From Pseudovibrio sp. M1P-2-3 (GTDB taxonomy: Bacteria; Pseudomonadota; Alphaproteobacteria; Rhizobiales; Stappiaceae), in the NCBI RefSeq assembly GCF_031501865.1, contig NZ_JARRCW010000001.1:62001-126000 (forward strand): DNA of 64,000 bases. Direction: 5' to 3'. Shown one piece after another: positions 34,956 through 43,146 of the stretch. Position 1 is the stretch's first letter. Each line of letters begins with the position of its first letter. The translations under genes were made by a program, and so were the position numbers. The notes beneath the pieces are model-generated. The model made no database searches and had not been told where the DNA came from. It was given only the letters and a program-made list of their open reading frames with translations.

Positions 34956-35369
34956 GTGTCACCAAGTACTTATAAGCGGACTTCCAAGCAAATAGCCAAT
35001 ATCGAAATGAGTTTTATGGAAAGAGGTTATGCTTTCCATCACCAAATAGACGCCCCAGGTCGCCTGTGGAGACATCTATATGTGGAAACGAACGAAGTTT
35101 TTATGGCCCTAACCCCAGGGCTCTCTCTCAATATTCGTGCTGGTGGTCAGGAAACGAAAAAGAGTACGCCTATTTTAAAAGAGATCCATTTGTACGAAGG
35201 TGTCTGTTTCGACATCATTGGCACTTGTGATTGGGACTGTCATTGGATTTATGGCTATGAAGTTGCAGGAACCTCCGTAAAATCAAGATTAATGCGCAGA
35301 GCGGGTTTACTCTTAGAGGAAGACTGGATATTCATGCAGTGTACTCAGATGGAGCTGACAAACCGGTAA
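34956..35369 (+). CDS. Hypothetical protein (137 residues)
   Basis: No family recognised. The protein is soluble, mixed alpha/beta by eye, and rich in aromatic residues and histidines (GYAFHHQIDAPGRLWRHLY; TCDWDCHWIYGYEVAG). It has no signal peptide or membrane segment. The GTG at 34956 follows GGGGA at about 7 bases, which supports it as a start; an in-frame ATG at about 35010 would remove 18 residues. It stands alone between folP (divergent) and typA. Because it is short and unrecognised, I regard it as probable rather than certain. Confidence 0.55.
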   Translation: MSPSTYKRTSKQIANIEMSFMERGYAFHHQIDAPGRLWRHLYVETNEVFMALTPGLSLNIRAGGQETKKSTPILKEIHLYEGVCFDIIGTCDWDCHWIYGYEVAGTSVKSRLMRRAGLLLEEDWIFMQCTQMELTNR

Positions 35370-35538
35370 AACTCCTTCTCTTTCCCAGAAGTGAAGAGCA
35401 AACGCTAAGAGCTTATTTGATTTGTCGCAAAAATAGGATAGAAGTCCCCATCTTTTGCTTTCAGTAAACACTGTAGAAGGTTCTGCTTCCGTTGGTTAAA
35501 CGAGCTGCGTGCCTTCCCTATGGCTATATGGAGCCTTC

Positions 35539-37362
35539 ATGAAACTGCGCAATATTGCGATCATTGCCCACGTTGACCACGGCAAGACAACACTTATCGA
35601 CGTTCTTTTGAAGCAATCCGGCGCGTTCCGCGAGAACCAGCGCACCGAAGAGCGTATGATGGATTCTAACGATATCGAGCGTGAGCGCGGTATCACTATT
35701 TTGGCGAAGAACACTTCGCTGGTGTGGAACGACACCCGTATCAACATTGTTGACACACCAGGTCACGCTGACTTTGGTGGTGAAGTGGAACGTATCCTTC
35801 ACATGGTAGACGGAGTGGTTCTTCTGGTAGATGCGGCTGAAGGCCCGATGCCGCAAACCAAATTCGTACTTGGTAAAGCCTTGAAGCTTGGCCTGCGTCC
35901 GATTGTTGCAATCAATAAAATCGACAAGCCTGAACAACGCGCTGACGAAGTTCTGGATGAGGTATTCGACCTGTTCGGAGCCCTTGATGCAAACGAAGAC
36001 CAGTTGGACTTCCCGGTTGTTTATGGTTCTGCCAAGCAGGAATGGATGGATCTTGAAGCCGACGGTCCACAAGATAGCATGGCACCCTTGTTCGACATGA
36101 TCCTTGATCATGTGAAAGAACCAGAGTCCGAGGAAGGTGAGTTTCGCCTGCTGGCAACTACGATCGAATCCGATCCGTTCCTTGGGCGCATCTTGACCGG
36201 GCGCGTTGCATCCGGCATTGCTGTTCCAAACATGCCTATAAAAGCGCTGTCCCGTGATGGGGAGCTGATTGAAACAGGTCGTATCTCCAAAGTTCTTGCA
36301 TTCCGTGGCCTTGAGCGCCAACCGATTGAAGAAGGTCTGGCTGGTGACATTGTTTCCATTGCAGGCCTTGCAAAGGCTACTGTAGCCGATACTCTTGTCG
36401 CACCTCAGGTGACGGAGCCAATTCAGGCCCAGCCGATTGATCCTCCAACACTTTCCATGATGTTCCGCGTGAATGATGGTCCTTTGGCTGGTACGGAAGG
36501 TTCTAAGGTTCAGTCCCGTGTTATCCGCGAGCGCTTGATGAAAGAGGCTGAAGGTAACGTTGCTCTGAAAATCGAAGAAACTGCAGAAGCAGATTCTTTT
36601 ATTGTTTCCGGTCGCGGTGAACTTCTTCTAGCAATCTTGATTGAAAATATGCGCCGCGAAGGGTTCGAGCTGTGTGTTGGCCGTCCTCGCGTTGTTTATC
36701 AAGAAGATGAAGCAGGCAAGCGCCTTGAGCCAGTTGAAGAAGTTATCATCGACGTTGATGATGAGTTCCAAGGTGCAGTGGTTAAAAAAATCACTGAGCG
36801 TAAAGGTGAACTCTTGGAAATGCGTCCATCCGGTGGCGGTCGCTCCCGGTTGGTGTTCCATGCTCCGACCCGTGGTCTCATTGGATATCAGGCCGAACTG
36901 ATGTCTGATACACGTGGTTCTGCAATCTTTAACCGTGTATTCCATGAATATGCGCCGTTCAAAGGTGCTATTCAAGGACGTAACACGGGCGTTTTGCTGT
37001 CCAATGGTCAGGGTGAAGCAGTTGCGTACGCATTGTTCAACCTTGAAGATCGTGGCCCAATGATGATTGATCCGGGTACCAAAGTGTACCAGGGTATGAT
37101 CGTTGGTGAACACACTCGTGGAAATGACCTTGAAGTAAACGTTTTGAAGGGTAAGCAGCTCACGAACATTCGTTCTTCCGGTAAAGACGATGCAGTGAAG
37201 TTGACCACTCCTATCAAACTCAGCCTCGAAGGTGCGCTATCCTACATTGCTGAAGATGAGTTGGTTGAAGTTACGCCAGAATCCATCCGTTTGCGTAAAG
37301 CGCTATTGTGCCCTCATGACCGCAAACGCGCAGAGCGCGCAGCAGGAAAAGGCGCTGCATAA
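35539..37362 (+). CDS. typA: Translational GTPase TypA/BipA
   Basis: EF-G-like ribosome-associated GTPase used under stress and in 50S assembly. 607 residues: G1 IIAHVDHGKTTLIDVLL, G2/switch RGITILAKNTS, G3 DTPGHADFGGEVER, G4 AINKIDKPEQR, then the beta-barrel domain II, domains III/V and the BipA-specific C-terminal domain (GRNTGVLLSNGQGEAVAYALFNLEDRG). ATG 35539 follows GGAG; an upstream in-frame start at 35509 is rejected. Codon usage is optimised, suggesting strong expression. A terminator follows. Confidence 0.96.
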   Translation: MKLRNIAIIAHVDHGKTTLIDVLLKQSGAFRENQRTEERMMDSNDIERERGITILAKNTSLVWNDTRINIVDTPGHADFGGEVERILHMVDGVVLLVDAAEGPMPQTKFVLGKALKLGLRPIVAINKIDKPEQRADEVLDEVFDLFGALDANEDQLDFPVVYGSAKQEWMDLEADGPQDSMAPLFDMILDHVKEPESEEGEFRLLATTIESDPFLGRILTGRVASGIAVPNMPIKALSRDGELIETGRISKVLAFRGLERQPIEEGLAGDIVSIAGLAKATVADTLVAPQVTEPIQAQPIDPPTLSMMFRVNDGPLAGTEGSKVQSRVIRERLMKEAEGNVALKIEETAEADSFIVSGRGELLLAILIENMRREGFELCVGRPRVVYQEDEAGKRLEPVEEVIIDVDDEFQGAVVKKITERKGELLEMRPSGGGRSRLVFHAPTRGLIGYQAELMSDTRGSAIFNRVFHEYAPFKGAIQGRNTGVLLSNGQGEAVAYALFNLEDRGPMMIDPGTKVYQGMIVGEHTRGNDLEVNVLKGKQLTNIRSSGKDDAVKLTTPIKLSLEGALSYIAEDELVEVTPESIRLRKALLCPHDRKRAERAAGKGAA

Positions 37363-37386
37363 TTAGAGTGCTTTCAGGAAAGTTAT

Positions 37387-37410
37387 AGAGGCGCATTTTG
37401 CGCCTCTTTT
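37387..37410 (+). terminator. typA terminator
   Basis: A 9-bp perfect stem (37387-37395 with 37399-37407) is followed by TTT, 24 bases after the stop. Confidence 0.8.
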
Positions 37411-37445
37411 GCGTTATTAAACGCTTGTAAAGGTAGCAAGTATGC

Positions 37446-37928
37446 CTACCTTTTTAGGTCTTTGTAAAACATTACTGTCGCCGCAAGAATAATTAAAAGC
37501 TCTATGCCAAATGTCCAGTGTAGCAAAAAGCTAAAAATCCAATGATTGTAGGTCGCTGGGACTGTTACCAGCTCAATCGCGGTATAGCTAAAGGGCGCAA
37601 GCCAATAAACTGGTGAAGCAATAGTATCCAGGCAATTATGGAGCACCCCCCCGAGGCTAAAGTATAGCACTAGGTTTCGAGTACTTGAAGCGCTTCGAAA
37701 TATAAGAAGAGTGATTAAAGTGAGGCCAATCCAGACAAGCGGCCAGTGAGTGACATACATATGGTGATGTACTTGACCTTTGTCGATCAAGTGGAAATAC
37801 AACATATCCAAGTCGGGAAATATACTTCCAAGTACCACAGCGCCCATCGAACTTGAGCGTAGAGGTGCTTTAGGGGATATCATCGCCTTACCAAGGAGAT
37901 ACCCCGCAGGGGCGTGGGCTACGAACAT
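37446..37928 (-). CDS. Membrane-bound metal-dependent hydrolase homologue (YdjM/DUF457-like)
   Basis: 160 residues, several membrane helices. Features of the YdjM-type inner-membrane hydrolase family: an early His (FVAHAPAGYLLGK), the acidic motif GSIFPDLDMLYFHLID, GQVHHHMYVTHWP and a later GGVLHNCLDTIASPVYWLAPFS. These His/Asp residues are the probable metal ligands. Function is unknown for most members. Its start codon lies only 5 bases from the end of the inserted IS630-family element, so the original ribosome-binding site and promoter have been displaced by about 2.3 kb. Confidence 0.75.
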   Translation of the reverse strand: MFVAHAPAGYLLGKAMISPKAPLRSSSMGAVVLGSIFPDLDMLYFHLIDKGQVHHHMYVTHWPLVWIGLTLITLLIFRSASSTRNLVLYFSLGGVLHNCLDTIASPVYWLAPFSYTAIELVTVPATYNHWIFSFLLHWTFGIELLIILAATVMFYKDLKR

Positions 37929-37968
37929 ACTAATACCAACGGCACCTGTTTTTGACTCGGGATGAGGA

Positions 37969-38005
37969 TTCCCAAATCACTTGAATTGTGATTCAACATT
38001 GGGAA
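37969..38005 (+). promoter_or_regulatory. Nested hairpin before transposase, copy 1
   Basis: TTCCCAA (37969-37975) pairs with TTGGGAA (37999-38005), and inside it AATCAC (37975-37980) pairs with GTGATT (37988-37993). The structure sits directly upstream of the AAAGGAG ribosome-binding site and would form only on transcripts entering from outside the element, a common way insertion sequences limit read-through expression (inference). Confidence 0.45.
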
Positions 38006-38017
38006 AGGAGATTCCCA

Positions 38018-38533
38018 ATGTCAGCGATCCCATTGCGCCGAGACTATGATGCTTCTTCGTTACGAACTCTTGCTTGTCAAAGTAAGGATGTCAGGCAGAG
38101 CCGCCGCCTTCTTGCTCTTGCTGCTGTTTATGATGGGTTGTCGCGCTTGGAGGCGGCACGCATGGGCGGCATGGACCGCCAAACACTGCGAGACTGGGTG
38201 CATCGGTTTAACGCAGAAGGGCCGCACGGCCTGTACAATCGTAAGAGCCCGGGCCGTGTCCGGTGGTTAAATAAAGAGCAAATGGCTGAATTTGCAGATC
38301 TGGTTGAGGCTGGGCCTGATTTACAACAACACGGCGTAATTCGCTGGCGTCGGCGGGATCTGCAAGGTGTGATCGAGCAGAAGTTTGGGGTCAGCTATAG
38401 CGAAAGGGCTATTTCAAGCCTCCTCAGAGTTCTGGGATTTTCTCGGGTCAGCGTTCGGCCACAGCACCCGGCACAGGACGAGCAAGTTATGGAGACATAT
38501 AAAAAAACTTCCATGCCCAGCTTAAAGAAATAA
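38018..38533 (+). CDS. IS630-family transposase, first frame (copy 1)
   Basis: 171 residues with the N-terminal helix-turn-helix region (LSRLEAARMGGMDRQTLRDWVHRFNAEG) and the winged-helix part (GVSYSERAISSLLRVLGF). ATG 38018 follows AAAGGAG. The frame ends shortly after a run of seven A (38501-38507); slipping back one base there continues into the second frame as a classical full-length IS630 transposase of about 350 residues. This is therefore the first half of a frameshifted gene rather than a pseudogene. Confidence 0.9.
   Translation: MSAIPLRRDYDASSLRTLACQSKDVRQSRRLLALAAVYDGLSRLEAARMGGMDRQTLRDWVHRFNAEGPHGLYNRKSPGRVRWLNKEQMAEFADLVEAGPDLQQHGVIRWRRRDLQGVIEQKFGVSYSERAISSLLRVLGFSRVSVRPQHPAQDEQVMETYKKTSMPSLKK
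38501..38507 (+). promoter_or_regulatory. -1 programmed frameshift site, copy 1
   Basis: Seven consecutive A in the frame TAT AAA AAA ACT. Re-reading one base gives AAA AAC TTC, which continues into the conserved KNFHAQLKEIKARLP linker. The identical site is in copy 2 at 39664-39670. Confidence 0.7.
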
Positions 38534-38541
38534 AAGCGCGC

Positions 38542-39081
38542 TTGCCCTCACAAACATCCATGGAAATCTGGTGGCAGGACGAAGCCCGCATTGGTCAAAA
38601 AAATGGGCTCACCAGAAGGTGGGCAAAAAAAGGAACGAGACCACGGGCTCCCAGCGACGGGCGCTATCAATCAACTTATGTATTCGGGGCCATCTGCCCC
38701 GCCCACGGCAAAGGGGCAGCACTTGTTTTGCCCAAAGCCAATACCAATTCCATGCAGCTTCACCTTAAAGAAATCAGCCGAACCGTCGCCAAAGGGGCGC
38801 ACGCAGTGGTCCTGATGGATCAAGCGGGTTGGCATACAACGGCAAAACTGAAGTTGCCTGATAATATAACCATCTTGCTGCTCCCACCCCGTTCTCCGGA
38901 GCTCAACCCGGTTGAAAATGTTTGGCAGTACTTACGGCAAAACTGGCTCTCTAACCGAACCTTTCAAGACTACCAGGAAATTGTCGATGCCGCCTGTTCC
39001 GCTTGGAATAAGCTTATTCAACAACCCCACACAATCACATCAATCGGTAGACGAAATTGGGCGCATACAGGTCAATTATAA
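38542..39081 (+). CDS. IS630-family transposase, second frame with DDE domain (copy 1)
   Basis: 179 residues from an in-frame TTG; the functional product is expected to enter this frame by -1 frameshifting at 38501-38507. Catalytic triad visible: Asp in IWWQDEARIGQKN, Asp in VVLMDQAGWHTT and Glu in LNPVENVWQYLRQNW. The frame is intact to its stop next to the right inverted repeat. Confidence 0.9.
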   Translation: MPSQTSMEIWWQDEARIGQKNGLTRRWAKKGTRPRAPSDGRYQSTYVFGAICPAHGKGAALVLPKANTNSMQLHLKEISRTVAKGAHAVVLMDQAGWHTTAKLKLPDNITILLLPPRSPELNPVENVWQYLRQNWLSNRTFQDYQEIVDAACSAWNKLIQQPHTITSIGRRNWAHTGQL

Positions 39082-39180
39082 GTGCCGTTGGTATAATACC
39101 AACGGCACCTGTTTTTGACTCGGGATGAGGATTCCCAAATCACTTGAATTGTGATTCAACATTGGGAAAGGAGATTCCCA

Positions 39181-39696
39181 ATGTCAGCGATCCCATTGCG
39201 CCGAGACTATGATGCTTCTTCGTTACGAACTCTTGCTTGTCAAAGTAAGGATGTCAGGCAGAGCCGCCGCCTTCTTGCTCTTGCTGCTGTTTATGATGGG
39301 TTGTCGCGCTTGGAGGCGGCACGCATGGGCGGCATGGACCTCCAAACACTGCGAGACTGGGTGCATCGGTTTAACGCAGAAGGGCCGCACGGCCTGTACA
39401 ATCGTAAGATCCCGGGCCGTGTCCGGTGGTTAAATAAAGAGCAAATGGCTGAATTTGCAGATCTGGTTGAGGCTGGGCCTGATTTACAACAACACGGCGT
39501 AATTCGCTGGCGTCGGCGGGATCTGCAAGGTGTGATCGAGCAGAAGTTTGGGGTCAGCTATAGCGAAAGGGCTATTTCAAGCCTCCTCAGAGTTCTGGGA
39601 TTTTCTCGGGTCAGCGTTCGGCCACAGCACCCGGCACAGGACGAGCAAGTTATGGAGACATATAAAAAAACTTCCATGCCCGGCTTAAAGAAATAA
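39181..39696 (+). CDS. IS630-family transposase, first frame (copy 2)
   Basis: 171 residues, identical to copy 1 except Arg to Leu in GGMDLQTLRDW, Ser to Ile in YNRKIPGRV and Ser to Gly near the end. The first change falls in the DNA-binding helix-turn-helix, so the two copies may differ in binding to the ends. Same ribosome-binding site and A7 slip site as copy 1. Confidence 0.9.
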   Translation: MSAIPLRRDYDASSLRTLACQSKDVRQSRRLLALAAVYDGLSRLEAARMGGMDLQTLRDWVHRFNAEGPHGLYNRKIPGRVRWLNKEQMAEFADLVEAGPDLQQHGVIRWRRRDLQGVIEQKFGVSYSERAISSLLRVLGFSRVSVRPQHPAQDEQVMETYKKTSMPGLKK

Positions 39697-39704
39697 AAGC
39701 GCGC

Positions 39705-40244
39705 TTGCCCTCACAAACATCCATGGAAATCTGGTGGCAGGACGAAGCCCGCATTGGTCAAAAAAATGGGCTCACCAGAAGGTGGGCAAAAAAAGGAACG
39801 AGACCACGGGCTCCCAGCGACGGGCGCTATCAATCAACTTATGTATTCGGGGCCATCTGCCCCGCCCACGGCAAAGGGGCAGCACTTGTTTTGCCCAAAG
39901 CCAATACCAATTCCATGCAGCTTCACCTTAAAGAAATCAGCCGAACCGTCGCCAAAGGGGCGCACGCAGTGGTCCTGATGGATCAAGCGGGTTGGCATAC
40001 AACGGCAAAACTGAAGTTGCCTGATAAGATAACCATCTTGCTGCTCCCACCCCGTTCTCCGGAGCTCAACCCGGTTGAAAATGTTTGGCAGTACTTACGG
40101 CAAAACTGGCTCTCTAACCGAACCTTTCAAGACTACCAGGAAATTGTCGATGCCGCCTGTTCCGCTTGGAATAAGCTTATTCAACAACCCCACACAATCA
40201 CATCAATCGGTAGACGAAATTGGGCGCATACAAGTCAATTATAA
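39705..40244 (+). CDS. IS630-family transposase, second frame with DDE domain (copy 2)
   Basis: 179 residues with an intact DDE triad as in copy 1; differs by Asn to Lys in LPDKITILLL and Gly to Ser in the last residues. It should be expressed through -1 frameshifting at 39664-39670. Confidence 0.9.
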   Translation: MPSQTSMEIWWQDEARIGQKNGLTRRWAKKGTRPRAPSDGRYQSTYVFGAICPAHGKGAALVLPKANTNSMQLHLKEISRTVAKGAHAVVLMDQAGWHTTAKLKLPDKITILLLPPRSPELNPVENVWQYLRQNWLSNRTFQDYQEIVDAACSAWNKLIQQPHTITSIGRRNWAHTSQL

Positions 40245-40256
40245 GTGCCGTTGGTA

Positions 40257-40570
40257 TAACTCTCAAAGGTAACATGGGTTTGTTTTTTCGGAGTTAGAAA
40301 GTGAGAGCTAGGCATATATATGGCCTATACCAAGCTGCAGTATTACAAACCTGTTGGTATGTTTGGATCCCGGCTCATTTGTCGGGATGACGGCAGCATG
40401 CGTGGCAAGGTCTGTTAAACCCCTTGGGTCACACCGGACAAGCGAAGCGCTGATCCGGTATCCAGACTACAAACCACCGGTTATTCTTTTTGACTGCTGG
40501 TGCTAGATAGAAAAGGCCCGCAGTTTTTACGCTACGGGCATTGTAGTCATCGTGTATTTTTATCCAGAGT
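40257..40570. repeat. Non-coding stretch with REP-like palindromes
   Basis: 314 bases without a gene. It holds two short dyads of a style common in proteobacterial intergenic repeats: ATCCCG (40367-40372) with CGGGAT (40383-40388), and ACCGGA (40433-40438) with TCCGGT (40454-40459). Its left end was originally joined to the hydrolase gene start at 37928 before the IS insertion. The right end contains the rlmN terminator. Confidence 0.5.
40511..40539 (-). terminator. rlmN terminator
   Basis: GCCCGCAG (40516-40523) pairs with CTACGGGC (40532-40539), one G-T pair, followed on the minus strand by CTTTT. Confidence 0.75.
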
Positions 40571-41818
40571 TCAAGCAGTACCTGAAGCTGATGCTTTCTC
40601 TAGAGCCTCTCGTTCAGCTTTCCTCAAACGCTCGGATTCTGACTTGAGCTGGCCACATGCTGCGAAAATATCGCGGCCTCGAGGGGTGCGAATTGGAGAG
40701 GCATAGCCTGCATTATTGACAACATCTGCAAATGCTTCAATTTGCTCCCACTCTGAACATTCATAGGGAGAGCCGGGCCACGGGTTAAATGGAAGCAGGT
40801 TAATTTTGGCTGGAATGCCTTTTAACAACTGCACCAGCTTTTTTGCATCCTTCAGACTATCATTGATGCCTTTCAACATAACGTATTCAAAAGTAATACG
40901 CTTTGCGTTGGAAAGACCGGGGTAGTCGCGACAGGATTGCAAGAGCGTTTCTAGATTGTATTTTTTGTTAATAGGAACAAGCACATCACGCAGTTCATCT
41001 GTCACGGCATGAAGGGAAATTGCAAGCATACACCCAATTTCATCACCAGTGCGGCCAATCATGGGGGTGACACCAGATGTGGAGAGAGTGATGCGGCGTT
41101 TGGAAAGGGAAAGACCATCTCCATCCGAAGCAATCAAGAGAGCTTTTTTAACAGCCTCAAAGTTATAGAGCGGTTCGCCCATGCCCATCATTACTATGTT
41201 GGTAACTTTGCGGCGGTTCGAGTTGTTTTCCAATCCACCTTCTGGAGCATCGGCATCAGGGAAGTCATTTAGACGGTCTTTTGCGATCAAAAGTTGAGAA
41301 AGGATCTCTTCCGCTGTTAAGTTGCGAACCAGCTTCTGAGTTCCTGTGTGGCAGAAGGTGCAAGTGAGTGTGCATCCGACTTGAGAGGAAATGCAGAGAG
41401 TGCCGCGATCTTCTTCGGGAATGTAAACAGTTTCAACTTCGACAGGCTTGCCTGCGCCGCGAGAGGGAAAGCGGAAGAGCCACTTGCGTGTACCATCTAC
41501 AGAAATTTGTTCAGAAACGACTTCAGGGCGCTCGATTGTAAATGCAAAATTGAGCTTGGCCCGCAAGTCTTTTGAGACATTGGACATTTTGTCGAAGTCT
41601 GAAACACCTCGAACATAGAGCCAGTGCCACAACTGGTTCACTCGCATCCGCACTTGTTTGGGAGCGACACCCACAGCTTCCAACGCCTTGCCAAGGTCTT
41701 CGCGGTCAAGGCCGATTAGAGAAGGCTTTTCTTCTTTCATATCAGTAACGGCATTGGACGCAGCAGCGGATACGTTTGCGTTCGTTCCTTTGTGCGCGAT
41801 GTCGAGCGATATCGCCAT
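40571..41818 (-). CDS. rlmN: Dual-specificity 23S rRNA/tRNA adenine C2-methyltransferase
   Basis: Radical-SAM enzyme methylating A2503 of 23S rRNA and A37 of some tRNAs. 415 residues; the cluster motif [19 protein letters not shown] (CxxxCxxC) is clear, with [15 protein letters not shown], the SAM-binding [13 protein letters not shown] and the catalytic C-terminal Cys in [10 protein letters not shown]. The N-terminal 35 residues are a less conserved extension. It stands alone. Confidence 0.95.
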   Translation of the reverse strand: MAISLDIAHKGTNANVSAAASNAVTDMKEEKPSLIGLDREDLGKALEAVGVAPKQVRMRVNQLWHWLYVRGVSDFDKMSNVSKDLRAKLNFAFTIERPEVVSEQISVDGTRKWLFRFPSRGAGKPVEVETVYIPEEDRGTLCISSQVGCTLTCTFCHTGTQKLVRNLTAEEILSQLLIAKDRLNDFPDADAPEGGLENNSNRRKVTNIVMMGMGEPLYNFEAVKKALLIASDGDGLSLSKRRITLSTSGVTPMIGRTGDEIGCMLAISLHAVTDELRDVLVPINKKYNLETLLQSCRDYPGLSNAKRITFEYVMLKGINDSLKDAKKLVQLLKGIPAKINLLPFNPWPGSPYECSEWEQIEAFADVVNNAGYASPIRTPRGRDIFAACGQLKSESERLRKAEREALEKASASGTA

Positions 41819-42073
41819 GTTTTATTCCATCGGTTTTGAGGTTGCCAAAGGTGAGCTGCGTATCGACGCGCTCTATTCCTTCTTCAAAATATAAGAGGCG
41901 GCGACCATTGGCCACCGCCTAATTTTGAAAAGGGTTATACCTGATCTACAGCGAGTTGGAAGCCCATAATGCCAATATTTCAAAATGGACTTAAACCTGC
42001 CACAAATAGAGCTATCTAGTTCGTCACCTAGATTGCAAATCGCTTCAGCAAACAAAGGAGTAAAGGCCGCTTT

Positions 42074-42580
42074 TTATTGGCAGGCTTTATCAGCTTCTCC
42101 AATTGCCGCGGTTACACCGCTCAGGGAATATTCATAGGTTGTCTTGGTATTACGCTTGGAAACACCGGAAACGGTCAACTTTCGTCCGGCTTTCATGGCA
42201 GATATAAGGCGCTGCTCTTCAGCTGCGTTTTGCACCCAAGCGCCATCACCTTTTGTGAACATATTGAACTTTTGTCCATCCACATCGGCTGTAACAATCG
42301 ACCCCTCTTTGAAGTCATAGCCAACAATGACACTTGGTTCATTTTTCACGCGCTCTGCAGGGCGCGTGGAGATAAAGAAAAAGACATCGCCATGATTGCG
42401 GTCTGAAGGAAGCAGCTGTGTGGGCTTTGAAAGCGCATAACAGACTTTGCCATTTTGACCGGAATATGTGTATGTCTGCCAGTCTTTATTTTGTTTCACC
42501 AAAGAAGGTGACTGCGCATTTGCAGCTGCCCCAGAAAGACCGAAAGCCACAAGGGCCGTCATCAGGATACGTGTTTGCAT
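42074..42580 (-). CDS. Invasion-associated locus B (IalB) family protein
   Basis: Secreted or periplasmic protein of 168 residues: signal peptide about 1-23 (RILMTALVAFGLSGAAANAQ, cleavage after ANA), then the IalB domain (KDWQTYTYSGQNGKVCYALS; DVFFFISTRPAERVKNEPSVIVGYDFKEGS) and a terminal Cys. The two cysteines may form a disulfide. IalB was named in Bartonella for a role in erythrocyte invasion, but homologues are general in alphaproteobacteria and the name says little about function here. ATG 42580 follows GGAG closely; an upstream TTG in frame is rejected. Confidence 0.86.
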   Translation of the reverse strand: MQTRILMTALVAFGLSGAAANAQSPSLVKQNKDWQTYTYSGQNGKVCYALSKPTQLLPSDRNHGDVFFFISTRPAERVKNEPSVIVGYDFKEGSIVTADVDGQKFNMFTKGDGAWVQNAAEEQRLISAMKAGRKLTVSGVSKRNTKTTYEYSLSGVTAAIGEADKACQ

Positions 42581-43146
42581 CTTCTCCAAACCGCTTTCTC
42601 TGTGCTGAACACATTAGAAACGTAAACAGCCGAATATAAATTTTAGTCTTAAGACTACCTTAAAGATGGTTACGAAAAGGTTGAGAGTAAAACGGTTACC
42701 ACACAACCTCAGAGCATAACTAGCCGGAAGCCACCAAAAGTCCCCAAGAAGCGGGCAATACTGTGGCAGCCTACCAAAATTTGCGAGTTATGCAGCGACA
42801 ATTATCCATTGAAAAATCGAAAGCTTCGTAACCCCAGTTGCAGCGTCTATGACTATCTAATTGTCTTTTATGGTCAATTACCCAAAAGATCAAATCTGTT
42901 TTTAAAATGTGGGCTTTAATTTTTCCACTCTTGATAGAACTATGTATCTATACCTCTAGATAATAGTGTTTTTATGGATGGTTTTACCTCCACTTCTCTA
43001 AGTATAGATTCAGTATAATGCAGCTTAGATTATCGTTCCAATCCAATAATTTTATAGAGACATTAATGTTTTCTGCAAACCAGAAAGTCGTATGCTGCCT
43101 GTTCTCGCTTTTGTATTGGTGACTCTATGTGATTCGTTTTGGAAAT
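42581..43146. other. Gap between the IalB gene and the TrmH-family gene
   Basis: 566 bases, AT-rich, no gene or RNA recognised. It should contain the IalB promoter and the end of the upstream minus-strand transcript. It is the longest unexplained stretch after the guaD leader, and I see no ordered repeats in it. Confidence 0.45.

Larger units (their letters stand above)
37934..39093 (+). mobile_element. IS630-family insertion sequence, copy 1
   Basis: A 1156-base body (37936-39091) flanked by TA dinucleotides, the target duplication of IS630 elements. Terminal inverted repeats start CCAACGGCAC and end GTGCCGTTGG, with imperfect similarity over about 21 bases. It contains two overlapping-in-concept transposase frames joined by a -1 frameshift site, and a nested hairpin ahead of the start codon. 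A second copy follows after five extra bases. Confidence 0.92.
39097..40256 (+). mobile_element. IS630-family insertion sequence, copy 2
   Basis: The body 39099-40254 is the same length as copy 1 and in the same orientation, period 1163 bases. The junction between the copies is TA-taa-TA. Comparing the two by eye over the coding part I count five base differences (38178/39341, 38247/39410, 38519/39682, 38865/40028, 39070/40233). The outer flanks read taaTA on the left and TAtaa on the right. Confidence 0.92.

Noticed and set aside
35524-36321. Open frame of 265 codons antisense to typA
   Set aside because: Shadow of a GTPase with optimised codons; no homology recognised.
38018-39081. Transposase gene of copy 1 as a frameshifted pseudogene
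   Set aside because: The break falls at a seven-A slippery run, is identical in both copies, and the -1 frame restores a full IS630 transposase; programmed frameshifting is the better reading.
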